Source: Arbacia lixula (taxonomy: Eukaryota > Echinodermata > Echinoidea > Arbacioida > Arbaciidae). From it: 64,000 nt of DNA. The notes beneath the pieces are model-generated. The model was not told the origin of the DNA, searched no databases, and saw only the letters and a program-made list of their open reading frames with translations. Of the stretch, positions 48,801 through 61,655 are shown one piece after another. The translations under genes were made by a program, and so were the position numbers. How positions within the stretch are numbered: position 1 is the stretch's first letter; every line of letters starts with the position of its first letter. Location: assembly GCA_963669155.1 (NCBI GenBank), contig OZ022589.1:11203465-11267464 (forward strand), written 5' to 3'.

Positions 48801-51800
48801 TGCAGGAATAATTTCCAAGCAGGTTATTAATTATCCATAGGAAGCAATTTATTAGGAAGGTAATAAGACCTAATTTGCTCACAGATTTGCTCCACCTCAT
48901 TTTCTATTAAGCTCTCCGTCACTCTACCTGAATCTCTCATTCCGGCAGCAATATGGAGGGTGGTGACTGACGGCTCAGTTGAAATGTGCTTGCATCAAAG
49001 TAAGAAAATGCCTTAAGTAGGCCTATCAGGAATTTGAGAGTTGTTCTTCAATTATTCATATCTTTCAGAACATAACATTAATCTGTATTTCATAATTTCT
49101 CTTTTTATAAAAAGGGAAATAGTGAGTCACATCGAAAATGAATCACACAAAATCAATCTATCAACACACGTTTTTCAACGGTAATTTCATGCACGGTCCC
49201 ACGTATAAACGTTCAGCGTGGGTGTGCGTTACATGTAAAATGTACATCATGTAGTTGCTTAGTAACTGCCAAACAAAGAAGGAACCAATACATAGGTGCT
49301 GAAAGCAATTTGTCCCCCATAATTACCAAAATAGCCCCCAAAAATCCTAAGCAGGGCAGGTTGGGGCGCCTACACGAAGAGAGAAACTACCCTTGTTTCA
49401 AATCATCAGCAAATATTTTTTCGACCTTCATCCACTGAGATTGAAAAAGTCACCCCAGTAAGCATGTGTACATGTAAATGTTGCATGTAGATGTTCTGTC
49501 AAATTAAACCTTCAAATGAGAATACTGCTTTTCCACAAATCCAGTGACAGCATATCAAAACGACAGCAAATGCACATTTAAAATATTAGTTTGTGATGTT
49601 ACATCATTGCAACTATCCCCGCCTAATCATCAAATCTGATTCCAATGTCAACACGAAGGACATGTCTTTATGCACAAAGTGTATGATACAATGGCGGTCT
49701 GGCCAGAAAAAATTAGTAAAAGGCGCACTACTGTCTACAGTTCTTCTATTCCCTGTCCGCCCCAGATAGATTAGACACACACTCACAACGAACATGTCAA
49801 ACACTTGAACAAACAAACGCCTCGAATCACCAGCTACTGAACAGCGACTTGCTCTTAACCAACTTGTTCTCGCACAGGTGTTTGTTCAGATAGAAATTAA
49901 TTCAGCAAAAAATCATTCAACATTCGTAAGGGCCACTTTTCAAGGCTTATGTCATGAAATAAACATCCTTAAAAATATTTTGCATAACATGAATAGCTAA
50001 TGAGGAAGGATTAATTTTACACAGGGGTTCTTTTGTTACTTTTGAGGGCCTTTTTGGAACATCTTCAAATTTATTATTCCTTGTGCATTATACTTTCATA
50101 ATCTCCCATTAAAATTATCATGGTGACAGATTCATCTACATGTACAGATATATGCGCCACCAGCCATAGATAATGGATCTACTACATTTGTCTCCAGCTA
50201 CATTTACACTGCAGCTCAAAAGAATTGGCATCGGATAAGGGAAAGGGAAGAAAGGGAAGGACCCGCAATTTAAAACCGCGGTATATTTTGTCCAGTTCAG
50301 CATGAAACATGATGCTTTTTGGGCTAGAGCGTCGTGTTTCATGCTGAACTGGACAAAATACACCACGGTTTTAAACTGCGGCTCCTTCCCTTTCCCTTTC
50401 CCTTTCCCTATGCCAATTCCTTTGAGCTGTAGTGTACGTTCATCTCCCAGCTTCATGTATGTGCAAACACAGCTTATCTTACAGAGAGAGACAAGAAATA
50501 TGACAAAGCGATCAATCAATAAACACTTCATTTTTCCGTGGGGCAATTTATGAGGGTGTCTATCAAAACAAGACGCTTCTTGCATGATAGTGACCTTGTG
50601 ATACAATGCATCTCGTAACGGCCATCTTCATCAGATTGAAGTTGCATAATAACACGCTATTTACGATCTGAGAAGATAGCACCCCATATACATTGCACTT
50701 GACTTACGAAGCCACAAACAGTGAGGGATTGGGCCTCGATTTCTTCCTGAATACAGTATCAAGTACATGAAGCAAACTGTAAACCTGGAAATTATTCTAA
50801 CTTTACTCATTTCTGCTGGTCATTGGTTCCCTTTAAGAGAATAAACACAACATAAACTTCTCACCAATACAGGAAATAACTGAGTATCAGGCTCACCTCA
50901 AACTGTGCGGCTTTCTTTTTATCTGAGCTTCGTATTGACATGATTTCTGCTTTACTTAGTTTCGGCACGATCTGTAGCCTTGTTGTGTCCAGTTCACCGA
51001 TGCGCTGGCTGGCTTTGAACTAGTGGAATGGAGAAGAAAAATAATGAAACAGTTTCTTTAAGACTTCATTCCGTGATATAAAAACACATCATGTACATTA
51101 TGAGTGGTTATCATTAGTGATGTTTAAGTATTTTTTCATTGTTATTATATCAGCTACTGTATGATATAAACAGCATCATCAACAACAAAACAATTACCTA
51201 TGATAGATGATATAATAACAATGAATACTTGAACACCACTAATGATAACATTCATGTACATGTATTTACTGCACAATAGTATTGCTATTAGCTATTAGCT
51301 ATCATATATAAACAGCATCATCAAAAAGAACAAAATAAGTACCTATGATAGCTAATATGATAACAATGAAAAAAAAATTATAATACCACTAAGGACAACC
51401 ACTCATAACATTTATATACATGTATCTACTGCACAATAGTATTGTTATTAGCTATTAGCTATCATATATAAACAGCATCATCAACAAGAACAAAACAATT
51501 GCCTATGAGAGCTGATATAATAACAATGAAATACTTATAACACCACTAATATGATAACCAATCATAACATTTATATACATGTATCTACATTTACAAAAGT
51601 ATTGCAAAAACCCAGGGTGGAAACTGTTATGTATGTAGTATGTATATTTGTATGCACACTTGTAATACAGATTAGTGCATCTATATCATTGTACATAATC
51701 TGAATATGAAATGGCCAATACAATGTAGTGGTGAGCACTACAAGTGTACATTGGACTTGCATCCAATATCTGATTTCAATGATAGCAGAGTAGGCAATCC

Positions 51801-54800
51801 CATGGTCAGTTTGATAGATGTATAATGGACAAGGCTGTGAAGAGCTTACATGTATCTGGCGCTGAATAATGCCAAGTGATTTAAACTGAATGATGTCAAC
51901 AAATATTATGAGATTGTTTTAGATACTCCCACCACAACAGAAAATCATCCACAAAATGATAATAATAAAATAGAAATGTCAGATAAAATCACATAAGGGA
52001 AATATAATCATGATAACATACAAACAACATTAAAATAACAGGTTAGGAACAACCTAAATACATGTAATGTAATGTAATATAATATAGTCATATGTAATAT
52101 AAGTACATAGTACTATATATATATATACATATAATATATACGTAGTCATATGTACATATATATTCATATGTAATATGATATAGTCAGAAGCATACAGGTA
52201 TTTCAAATACTGCATTGATGTACAGTAGATCTACATAACATATTCTATTCAATGCAACACTTTTGTAGTTATGAAAAGTATCTTTGGGATACACACCTAG
52301 GCTTACATGTGACATGGATGCCTCAACAATCTCATGAGTTGCAAGGTCCAAAAATAAAAATGAACAGTGGAGGCAAGGTAAGGTAAGAACTTTGGCATTC
52401 TAGACCTAGACTTCAAACTAGACCCAACAAGAAAACATTCACCTTTTTCATATATGGTGATATGCTTCTGGATGCTGACAACAGCAAAATGCCATACCAA
52501 TCTGTCAATAATATTTGCTTCTCAACATTATTTGATAATATGGACAACAGTATATTATAAAAATGCAAACTGGGTTTAAATTGTTGTTTAAACAAAAAAG
52601 AAAAAAAGTAAGAAAGCCTCCGGTAGAGACTACAACACCCAGGAGCAGCATTGTAGAAATACCAACTGATAGATGAGTCAAAAAGACAGGTCAGGGTGGG
52701 GTCAAAGGTCAAAGGGGTACCTGTGAGATGTCTGTTCGGTCCGCTCCGCCCGAGATGATCACATGACCCGTTGGGTTGAGCTTGTTCTTAGCCGCGATCA
52801 TCACCAGTAAGTCCATCATTTGTAACCTAGAAGAATGAATGAATGTTGTGAAATACAAAATGGATGTAATTGGACAGAAGAACAAGTGAATCCAATTTAT
52901 CATTGCTGAACATTATTGTAAGGATTTACATTTGCGATGGACGTGTTGGCTTCCACAGATCCAGGATTTAGATATACACTACAGCTGAAAGGAATTGGCA
53001 TAGGGAAAGGGAAAGGGAAGAAAGGGAAGGAGCCGCAGTTTTATACCGCAGTATATTTTGTCCAGTTCAGCATGAAACATGATGCTTTTTAGGCTAGAGC
53101 ATCATGCTTCATGCTGAACTGGACAAAACATACCGTGGTTTAAAACTGAGGCTTCTTCCCTTTCTTCCCTTTCCCTTTCCCTATGCCAATTCCTTTGAGC
53201 TGTAGTGTATATGGGGTACATACTGAAATCTTCTTGGATATTTTTGTGTTAACATGTACATATATATCTTTAGTGTGTGATTCCCACAAAATAGAGGGGG
53301 GGTGGTCGAGTGCCTCTCCCGCCCCTCCCTGGATCCGCCACTGGTTGCAATCATGACATACAGAACATGTGTCAGGCATTACCCATAAGATGTTTATTTA
53401 AAATATGAATAATATCAATACAGCATATGATTGGAATGCCAAGCATCTTTCAGCATCTTCGGGTCACTATCAGGTGGCAAAATGACATGCTCTGCTATGG
53501 TCTTTATAACAGCAGGCAAGCCAACTCTAGTCTCTTCTAAGTAGGCTAAAACTAATATCATGCCTTCCCTCGTTGGATGGATCCCGACTCTTTATGTTTT
53601 CTTTTAATAATTTTTTTTTTGCACTCCACCATTTCTTCTTAACAATGAATAACCTGATCACATTTAGTCATTACTATCTTCTCCAATAATCCCTTACGAC
53701 GGTCAACTCTGTTCATTTTTTACAATGAAATTAACCTATATACAACATATTCAATGTACTTTCCTGAAGTGATGCAGTTGTGGATCAACATATTTGGGAC
53801 ATTAGTGCTGAACTGCTGATATCAATAAGCAATTGCTATAAACACGTTAAAGCTAATTATGTAAGACTAAGTGCAACAAATTTAGCCTTTTAACTCCCCC
53901 GGTTGATCAATAAGTCAATACAGTTGCCATAGAGGGAGGGAGAGGGAGGGAGGGATTGATGGGGGGGGGGGGGGGGAGAGAGGAGGGAGGAATGGGGGAG
54001 GGAAGGAGAGATTTTTTTCAAACCTTCACTAATATCTTTCTTTCAATTTTCTGCTTTTGTCAAATCCAACAGAACATCAGGGTGTACTTCCCCTTTAAAG
54101 GGAATGCACTGTACTGGGAAGACAAAAAGCCTTCAAAAGTTGATCCTGTGCAATCTTCTTGCCAATGGTCTTAAATTCATGTATTGCCCATTTTAGAAAC
54201 TTGCTGAAAGTTATTTGCCCTAAAATCATCCACATTTGGAGTAATTAGTGATTAAATCACAAATCCTCAAATTGTTTGGGCCGAACATTTCGTAAATTTG
54301 TGATTTAATCACTAATTATGCCAAATGTGGATCATTTGAGGGCAAATAACTTTCAGCAAGCTTCTAAAATAGACAATACATGAATTTAAGACCATTGGCA
54401 AGAGGAATGCTCACGATCACCTTCTGAAGACTTTTTGTCTTCCCAGTACTCCATTTAACGAGAGTCTATTACTCACTGTGCATCCACTGTTGCGTTGACG
54501 GTGTTTCCCTGAGGCAGCTTGATCTCCAACGTCCTCTGCCCAGTCTTCTGGGGGAACTCCCCACTGTGGGCGGAGCCATGAAAGGACCCAACGCTGTTGC
54601 TAGGGGAGGGCGGGGCCCCATTGGACTTGGTGGAGCCGTTGGTAGGCGGGGCCTTGTGCTGGGCAGGAGGCACGGGGGCGCCAGAAGTCTTGAAAGACTT
54701 CTTGGTCCTGCGGAGAATTGGAAGATATTGAGAATTTGATCAGATGATCAGAATGAAGGTCTCCTTGTTGAAAGCAGCATGTAAAAATCAATGTGAAGAC

Positions 54801-57800
54801 TAGAGAGTTTTAGATTGTCGCTACTGTGAATGTGACTATGACTGTGACTGTGACCATGACTGTGACTCTGACAATGATTGTGACATGGATTCTGCATGTC
54901 CTATTGTAACAAGTAACAACCAGGTGGATTGACTCAATCGCATAAATTTATGCACTTTATTGTTAACAGCAGTTGCCAGTCACAGTCGCAGTCATGACCA
55001 TCTAAAACTCTGTATTTGCTGTATCTTCTTGAACTTAAAAATACAAGCCCTCACCAACAAACCCAAATTCACACAATTAACAATGTACATGTAATGAATA
55101 ATCAAATACCACAAAAAATGTGTATGGGCATCATTCAGGGTGTTCTTTTCACAACATCAGTATAAAAGATAGCCCCCCCCCCCCCCCCCCCCCCCCGTCC
55201 CCCTCCAGCCCTCAAAAGAAAAAAATCATTAGTTCCCTGTCTACAGCATTGATGTACACATTGCTGCTCCATACCCAGGAGAGATATGGAAATTAGGCAG
55301 CTAGAGTGACTAGGTTGGTCCACAGTGAAGAAAACTTGAGGTGCCAACACCACACATTGGGTCCAAAAACTCATTAATTTACTACACCATGTGATAATTT
55401 ACATTAGTTGAATCAATCAATCAAACAATTACTGGTCTTATTTAATCATTTTTTCTCTCTTTAAAGACAGCCCGTCCCTTTTTCAGATCACCACCGAAAC
55501 ATCGAAACATTGGCAAAACATATAGAGAAGTGTTAGCAAGCTGAAAATTCATAATTTGAAACTGCTACGTAGTGTAAAATTCAAATAATGCACGTAAACA
55601 ACATTTGATTAGTAGTCTTTACCTAAGGCTCTTAGCAGTTTGTGTTGAAATATCTGCTTTATTGATTAATATGTTTATTAAATTATAAAATGCATTATGA
55701 AAAAAATTGTTCTATAGCCAAGGAACCATTTCCAAAGTTTGGTAATTACTCATAAAATTAGGATTTCACACATGCATAATAACCACATAGATACTGTAAC
55801 AAAGACTAATACTTTTTTCGTAGAACAAAAAAAGTCGGTTTGAAATTTAACGGCTGAAATTTTTACATATACAGAAAGCTTGAACATGCTATATTCTTAG
55901 AAATGGTCTTGAATCACACTTTCTTCAATTTACGATCGTGATAGACGATTTCAAATTTTAAGCTTGCAAAAGGGACGGACAATCTCTAAGCCACAGCGAT
56001 ATAGCAAATATCAAATCCTCTGAATAAATCAACAATTCTACCGTCTTCATACAACCTGGATCTCCAGAGAATAACTTGTAATTCTTTTTACCACTTGTTT
56101 TCAATCTATAAACTTTATTCACACATACAGTATGTACAGCACTGTAAATATATATTATCAACATGTACATGAACTTTTAAACTTACTTGTGGACTTTAAA
56201 GCTTCACAGATAATTAAGATCAGAGCTTCAAGATAAGTTTGTATACATGCACAAACACGTGACATAAACATGGATGACGGAACTGCACGCTGACAAATAG
56301 CAATGGTCAATAAGATCAAAATTTTTCTATATATCTGTAGAATATGAAGTTCATTTTCTACAGATACATGTAGAAAAATATAGATGGAGCTACAGGTATT
56401 TAATGATATAAATAGTAAATAAATTGAATTTCAATAATGTAGCCTATATGACTGATACATGTATGTTTATGTTTTTAATTAATGTCTTGATCATGTTTTC
56501 TTCCCAAATACGTTCATGTTTATATTCATATGGACCAATGGAGGAAGAATTTCATATACTTTCGTGGAAAATAACTGTTTCATCTATTTCTAGATGAAAT
56601 ACATTTTAAAAGATATATATATTCTTGTAAGTCATATTCATCTTAAAAGAAAACACTATATCGGTGCATTTACACTGAAGGTGGAAATTCAGCAGCACAA
56701 TCAGTTGGGTTTCATTACTCAATCAACTCATACATCATACATGTAGCTTCAACAAAGAACTACTTTCCTTGCACATGTCTAAAATTCACATAGAATTCCA
56801 CTACTTATCACATCACTGATCATTTGACTCAGTGTAATCTAGAAAGTGTGTATACAATGACCTTAAAATTGTTCACCAAGGACATGCACACTATATACTA
56901 CAGCTCAAAGGAATTGGCATAGGGAAAGGAAGGACCCACAGTTTTAAACCGTGGTATATTTTGTCCAGTTCAGTATGATGCTTTAGCCTAAAAAGCGTTG
57001 TGTTTCATGATGAACTGGACAAAATATACCGCGGTTTTAAACTGCGGCTTCTTCCCTTTCTTCCGTTTCCCTTTCCCTACGCCAATTCCTTTGAGCTGTA
57101 GTGTAGATGCCGCTAACTGTTAAGTGGTGCTGGAAGGGTATCCACATGCATACACAATGAATCGAGACATGTTATTTTTAACAAAAAAACATCCCCACAC
57201 AGTATTTAACTCCTCCATATGAGTAATGACCTTGGAAAGCAGCACCCACAACAAGACATGATATATCCAGTTTATTAGTTCCAAATCTATAATCCTTCTC
57301 CTTGTTCAGGGAAACAGCTCCTCTCCGACATGATACATCCAAAACAAGAAATGTGTCCAGTCCTTCACTTTCTAGTCGCTACTTTCAACTTTTAGCAGTA
57401 CCAGTAGCTAACGGAACACTCAAAACTCCCCCACCGAGATCCATAGTGATAATACACGCCGAACCCTTGCGGTGCTGCGCACTATCATGGCCTCATACAC
57501 AGCCAAAGGAAAAAGATATCAAAATAAATCAAGTTGCACGAAGAGCTGGCAGCAGGGGCGATATATAATGCAACCCTATCAAGAGCTTAGCGGTGCAAAG
57601 CAGAAATCAGAACCAACTTTCAGAGGTTGAAATGCACACCCCTGGAATGCTACACAGACTGGTGAGGTATGCAAACTACTCAAACTTGATCAGAGGTTGC
57701 AGCTGGGCCAGTACTGAAGGTGACACAAACCAGGAGCACATTTGCCCATAGGACTCAGTTGTCGATTTCACTCGAGGAAAAACACATCCAGGTATTTCCA

Positions 57801-58464
57801 TGGGTGACACATTCAAACTGCATTCTTCAGCCCCAAAACATCCAGGTATGCAATGTACTTGAAAGTCACACACAACCAGCACCAACTATGCAAGGATCCC
57901 AATGCCTGGCTGTCAACAGCACACCGTGCACTATGAACCACTCAGTCTCTGAGCGCTGTTGTCTGCGAGTGCTGTGGTGAACGCCTCTCTCTCTCTCTAC
58001 TACTAACTAGTAGTGCTAAACAGACCTGCCCTGCCCACTATACACATAAAAGTTCAGCCAGTTCAATGGAATACCCCTTCGCTGTGTCACCCTGCCTAAT
58101 ACTGTGTGCAGGAGACCACAACAATAGGGAACCAGAGAGCTACACAGAATAGGAGAACCCACAGTTTGGTTTTGCATGAATGGAGATAGTATAAAGAAAT
58201 AGGGAGAGAGAGAAAGAGAAAGAGAGGGAGAGAGAGGGGGAGAGAGGGAGGGGGGGGGGGAGATGGTGAAGTTATAATAGAAGAGGAAGACATAAAAGGA
58301 GCGAACTCTTCACTGCATTCCTTCCACCAACAATGCAAGCTCTTGTCTTCAGTTTGTCTATAGCAGACCTCAAGTGTGTATTTTAGGCCACTGTGCTACA
58401 TTATGTGTAGTATTCAAATCCCCTAACCACAATCCCTCTCTCTCTTTCTCACTCTCCCTCTCTC

Positions 58465-58537
<73 letters not shown>

Positions 58538-61500
58538 GCCACCAATTTTTCTCTGTCCCTTTCCTACTCTCCCTGTCATCTGTCTTTCCATTTTCTTCAC
58601 AACATCTCTTTTCTAAAAAAAATATTCTTCTTTCTCTTCCCTCTCCTCTCCTCATCTTTCCAATCTTTCTCCATCTCTGTCATACATTAACTTCCTATTT
58701 TCCCTGCTACCACCAAACCTATGCATATGCCTTTATTGACAAGTCTAGAGCACATAAATCTGACAAAACCACATGTCATCTTTTGAACAAAATATATTAC
58801 ACATTCTAAGATGGTCCCACAAATACATGTGGGCATTCAATCACCTTTACATAGCGTCAACACTAACCTAATATGCACATTAGAAGCCCCTCCCCCCTCC
58901 CCCACCCACACCCCCTCCTTTCCCATCTCCATGTACCCCACCACCAGATCATATTTTTCCAGTCTGATGTCATAAAATAAACACAGTGACCAACATTTTG
59001 CATTACACCTTGGAAAAGGAAAAAAACATTTTTCCCTAGGGTTCTGTTCTGCACTGTGGGTGATAAATCACCCTTGAGCACAAGCAGATTTTTTTTTTCA
59101 CTAGCCCTGTTCATATTCCATAATCATGATAATACCGCTAATATTATCGATGCACATCAAAAAAAAGGAGAGGCTGAAATATTGCAGTATAAACGACATG
59201 GCCGACTTTTCTCCACACCCCTAGCAAGAGAAAACACAAATTGGTGGTATGTTTCGCTAAGATATACCAGCGTTGGGTTTCAAGCGAATCACATGCCAGA
59301 GCGCGATGCACAAGCCGCATCGTTTACAGCTATTTTTTGGATGTAGCTTATGAGGAACGCTTGTCACCGCAATATTGCAGTATTTTTGCATTGTCTCCAT
59401 CCACAAACTAGCCGCGTAATAGCTAGAAAACAGGACACAAATACATTTATTTGAGTGACTCCTATTCATAAACATGCATGCGGCTATCGGAAATGCATCA
59501 GCAAAATTGCTGCAAATGTTGCGCTTAGTTTGAGGATAGGTAGCGTACATGAAGAGGTTTATTGAAGAGAATATGTACATGTACATCAATGCTCTCATTG
59601 ACACATTTCTGCATAGTAGCTTGATCATGTTGGCATCTGTGAAGAAACATACCGACGCCCTCAATGACAAGCAGCAATAAAGCGTGATAAAACATGCATT
59701 ATTCATGCAAATTTTCATCAGGGCAGGAATCTTCCCCCCTTCACTTTATCTCCCTGTGGCTCATCTTTCACCTTGATGATTATCTACATCCAACTCTTTA
59801 ACTCTTTATACACCATTGAGGCATTTTTGCACTGACACATACTGTAATACACACCACTCCTATAGGGCAGTACAGAGTCTGGCAGAGAAGGAGTTAACTC
59901 TTTATGCACCATTGAGGCATTTTTGCACTGGCACATACTGTAATACACGCCACTCCTATAGGGCAGTATGGAGTCTGGCAGAGAAGGAGTTAACTCTTTG
60001 TCATTGAGGCATTTTGCACTGGTGATACACACCATTCACATAGGGCAGTATGGAGTCTAACAGAGAAGGAGTTAACTCTTTATGCACCATTGAGGCATTT
60101 TTGCACTGGCGCATACAGTAATACACACCACTCCTATAGGGCAGTATGGAGTCTGGCAGAGAAGGAGTTAACTCTTTATGCACCATTGAGGCATTTTGCA
60201 CTGGTGATACACACCATTCACATAGGGCAGTATGGAGTCTAAGAGAGAAGGAGTTAACTCTAAATGTGCCATTGAGGCATTTTTGCACTGGTAATCATGG
60301 TAATACACACCATTCACATAGGGCAGGATGGAGTCTGGCAGAGAAGGAGTTAACTCTTAATGCACCATTGAGGCATTTTTGCACTGGTACATACTGTAAT
60401 ACACACCACTCCTATAAGGCAGTGTGGAGTCTAGCAGAGAAGGAGTTAACTCTCATTGCATCATTGCGGTATTTTTGCACAAGTAATACATACCACTCCT
60501 ATAAGGCTGAATGAGTCTAGCAGATAAAATATTATTTATGCATGAATGACACATATGTGAGGGGTGTTATTGTGTGCATATATTTGTCACGCATTAATTA
60601 CCAAGGTAATTAAATGTGCTCGGTATTTTACCATCACAAATAGACATCATTCTTTGTAATCCATATTTGAAGTTCATAGTGGGCTGGTGTGCGCTTCCAT
60701 ACACACTGTACTTCTACTTGTTTTCTTCTTTTTTTGTGTGTTTGTATTCGTAATGCAATCTTGATACTGTGTTTATATTGATGTTTTACTCTGTCATCTT
60801 CAGAACTAAAAAAGGTTAACATGAACCCTCTGTGTGTGTATAAATAGTGGTGGTACTGTAGTTTTACACCGAATTAGTCTGAAAATGGCCTTCACTGTGT
60901 GATAAAGTGGCCCCACCAAATCACGGACTGGTAGCAAGACTTAAATCAATACAAGATCCAAAGTCCTCTTGTTGTGTTAACCTCTTTGGGATATTTCTTC
61001 TGAATAACCAAATATAGCACGATATGAAAAGAGAGACACACACACAGGAAAGAGGGACGGACATCTTTATTCTTCCACATTCCAAACAATTTATGAAGGT
61101 TGTCTTTTATGAAAGACAAATACTCGCAGTCCGAAATCATGTGGTTTCATTTGTCCGCTCACGTCCACGAAACTCGTTGAAGATTCTACGTTATATCCTC
61201 AAATAGATATATTCATACATAATTTATGAGCATTGGAGACATTTGCAAACTGCTGATACAGCGCTGTACCTGTAATCAATTCATTGACATGAATGTCACG
61301 TCACGTTCCAGAAAACCTCCCCCTCGAGAAGTCATAATGTCACCATGTGATGCCTGTATCAGATGTGGTGATATTTGCTTCTCAAATTACCAGAAATACT
61401 CTCTTTTTCTTTCCATCCCTCTCTAAATCTAGCTACTACATCTCTATCTCTTCCTTCCTCCATTTTTCTTTCTAATTGTCTCTCTCAATCCCTCCCTCTC

Positions 61501-61599
61501 TCCCTCTTCTCTTCTCCCTCCCCCTCTCTCACATTTCATGCATTCTCTGTGTACAGTATGTCCCTGACTCCTCCCTCTTTATTTTCTTTCTCTTTCTCT

Positions 61600-61655
<56 letters not shown>

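Larger units (their letters stand above)
46131..50896 (-). other. cobl intron
   Basis: Contains a purine-rich tract (47136-47535), the AGCTCG-rich TIR element and element G copy 2. No further exon recognised. Confidence 0.6.

Noticed and set aside
56180-56290. Donor-like CACAA|GTAAGT on the minus strand after a short ATG frame, as a possible cobl first exon
   Set aside because: The frame leaves one base, but the next exon needs two, so the phase does not fit.
57300-58000. GC-richer segment considered as the cobl promoter or first exon
   Set aside because: No donor in the needed phase and no recognisable N-terminal coding sequence; left as unassigned.
59795-60525. Regular repeats considered as a CRISPR array
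   Set aside because: Units are contiguous without unique spacers, and the context is eukaryotic; it is a minisatellite.
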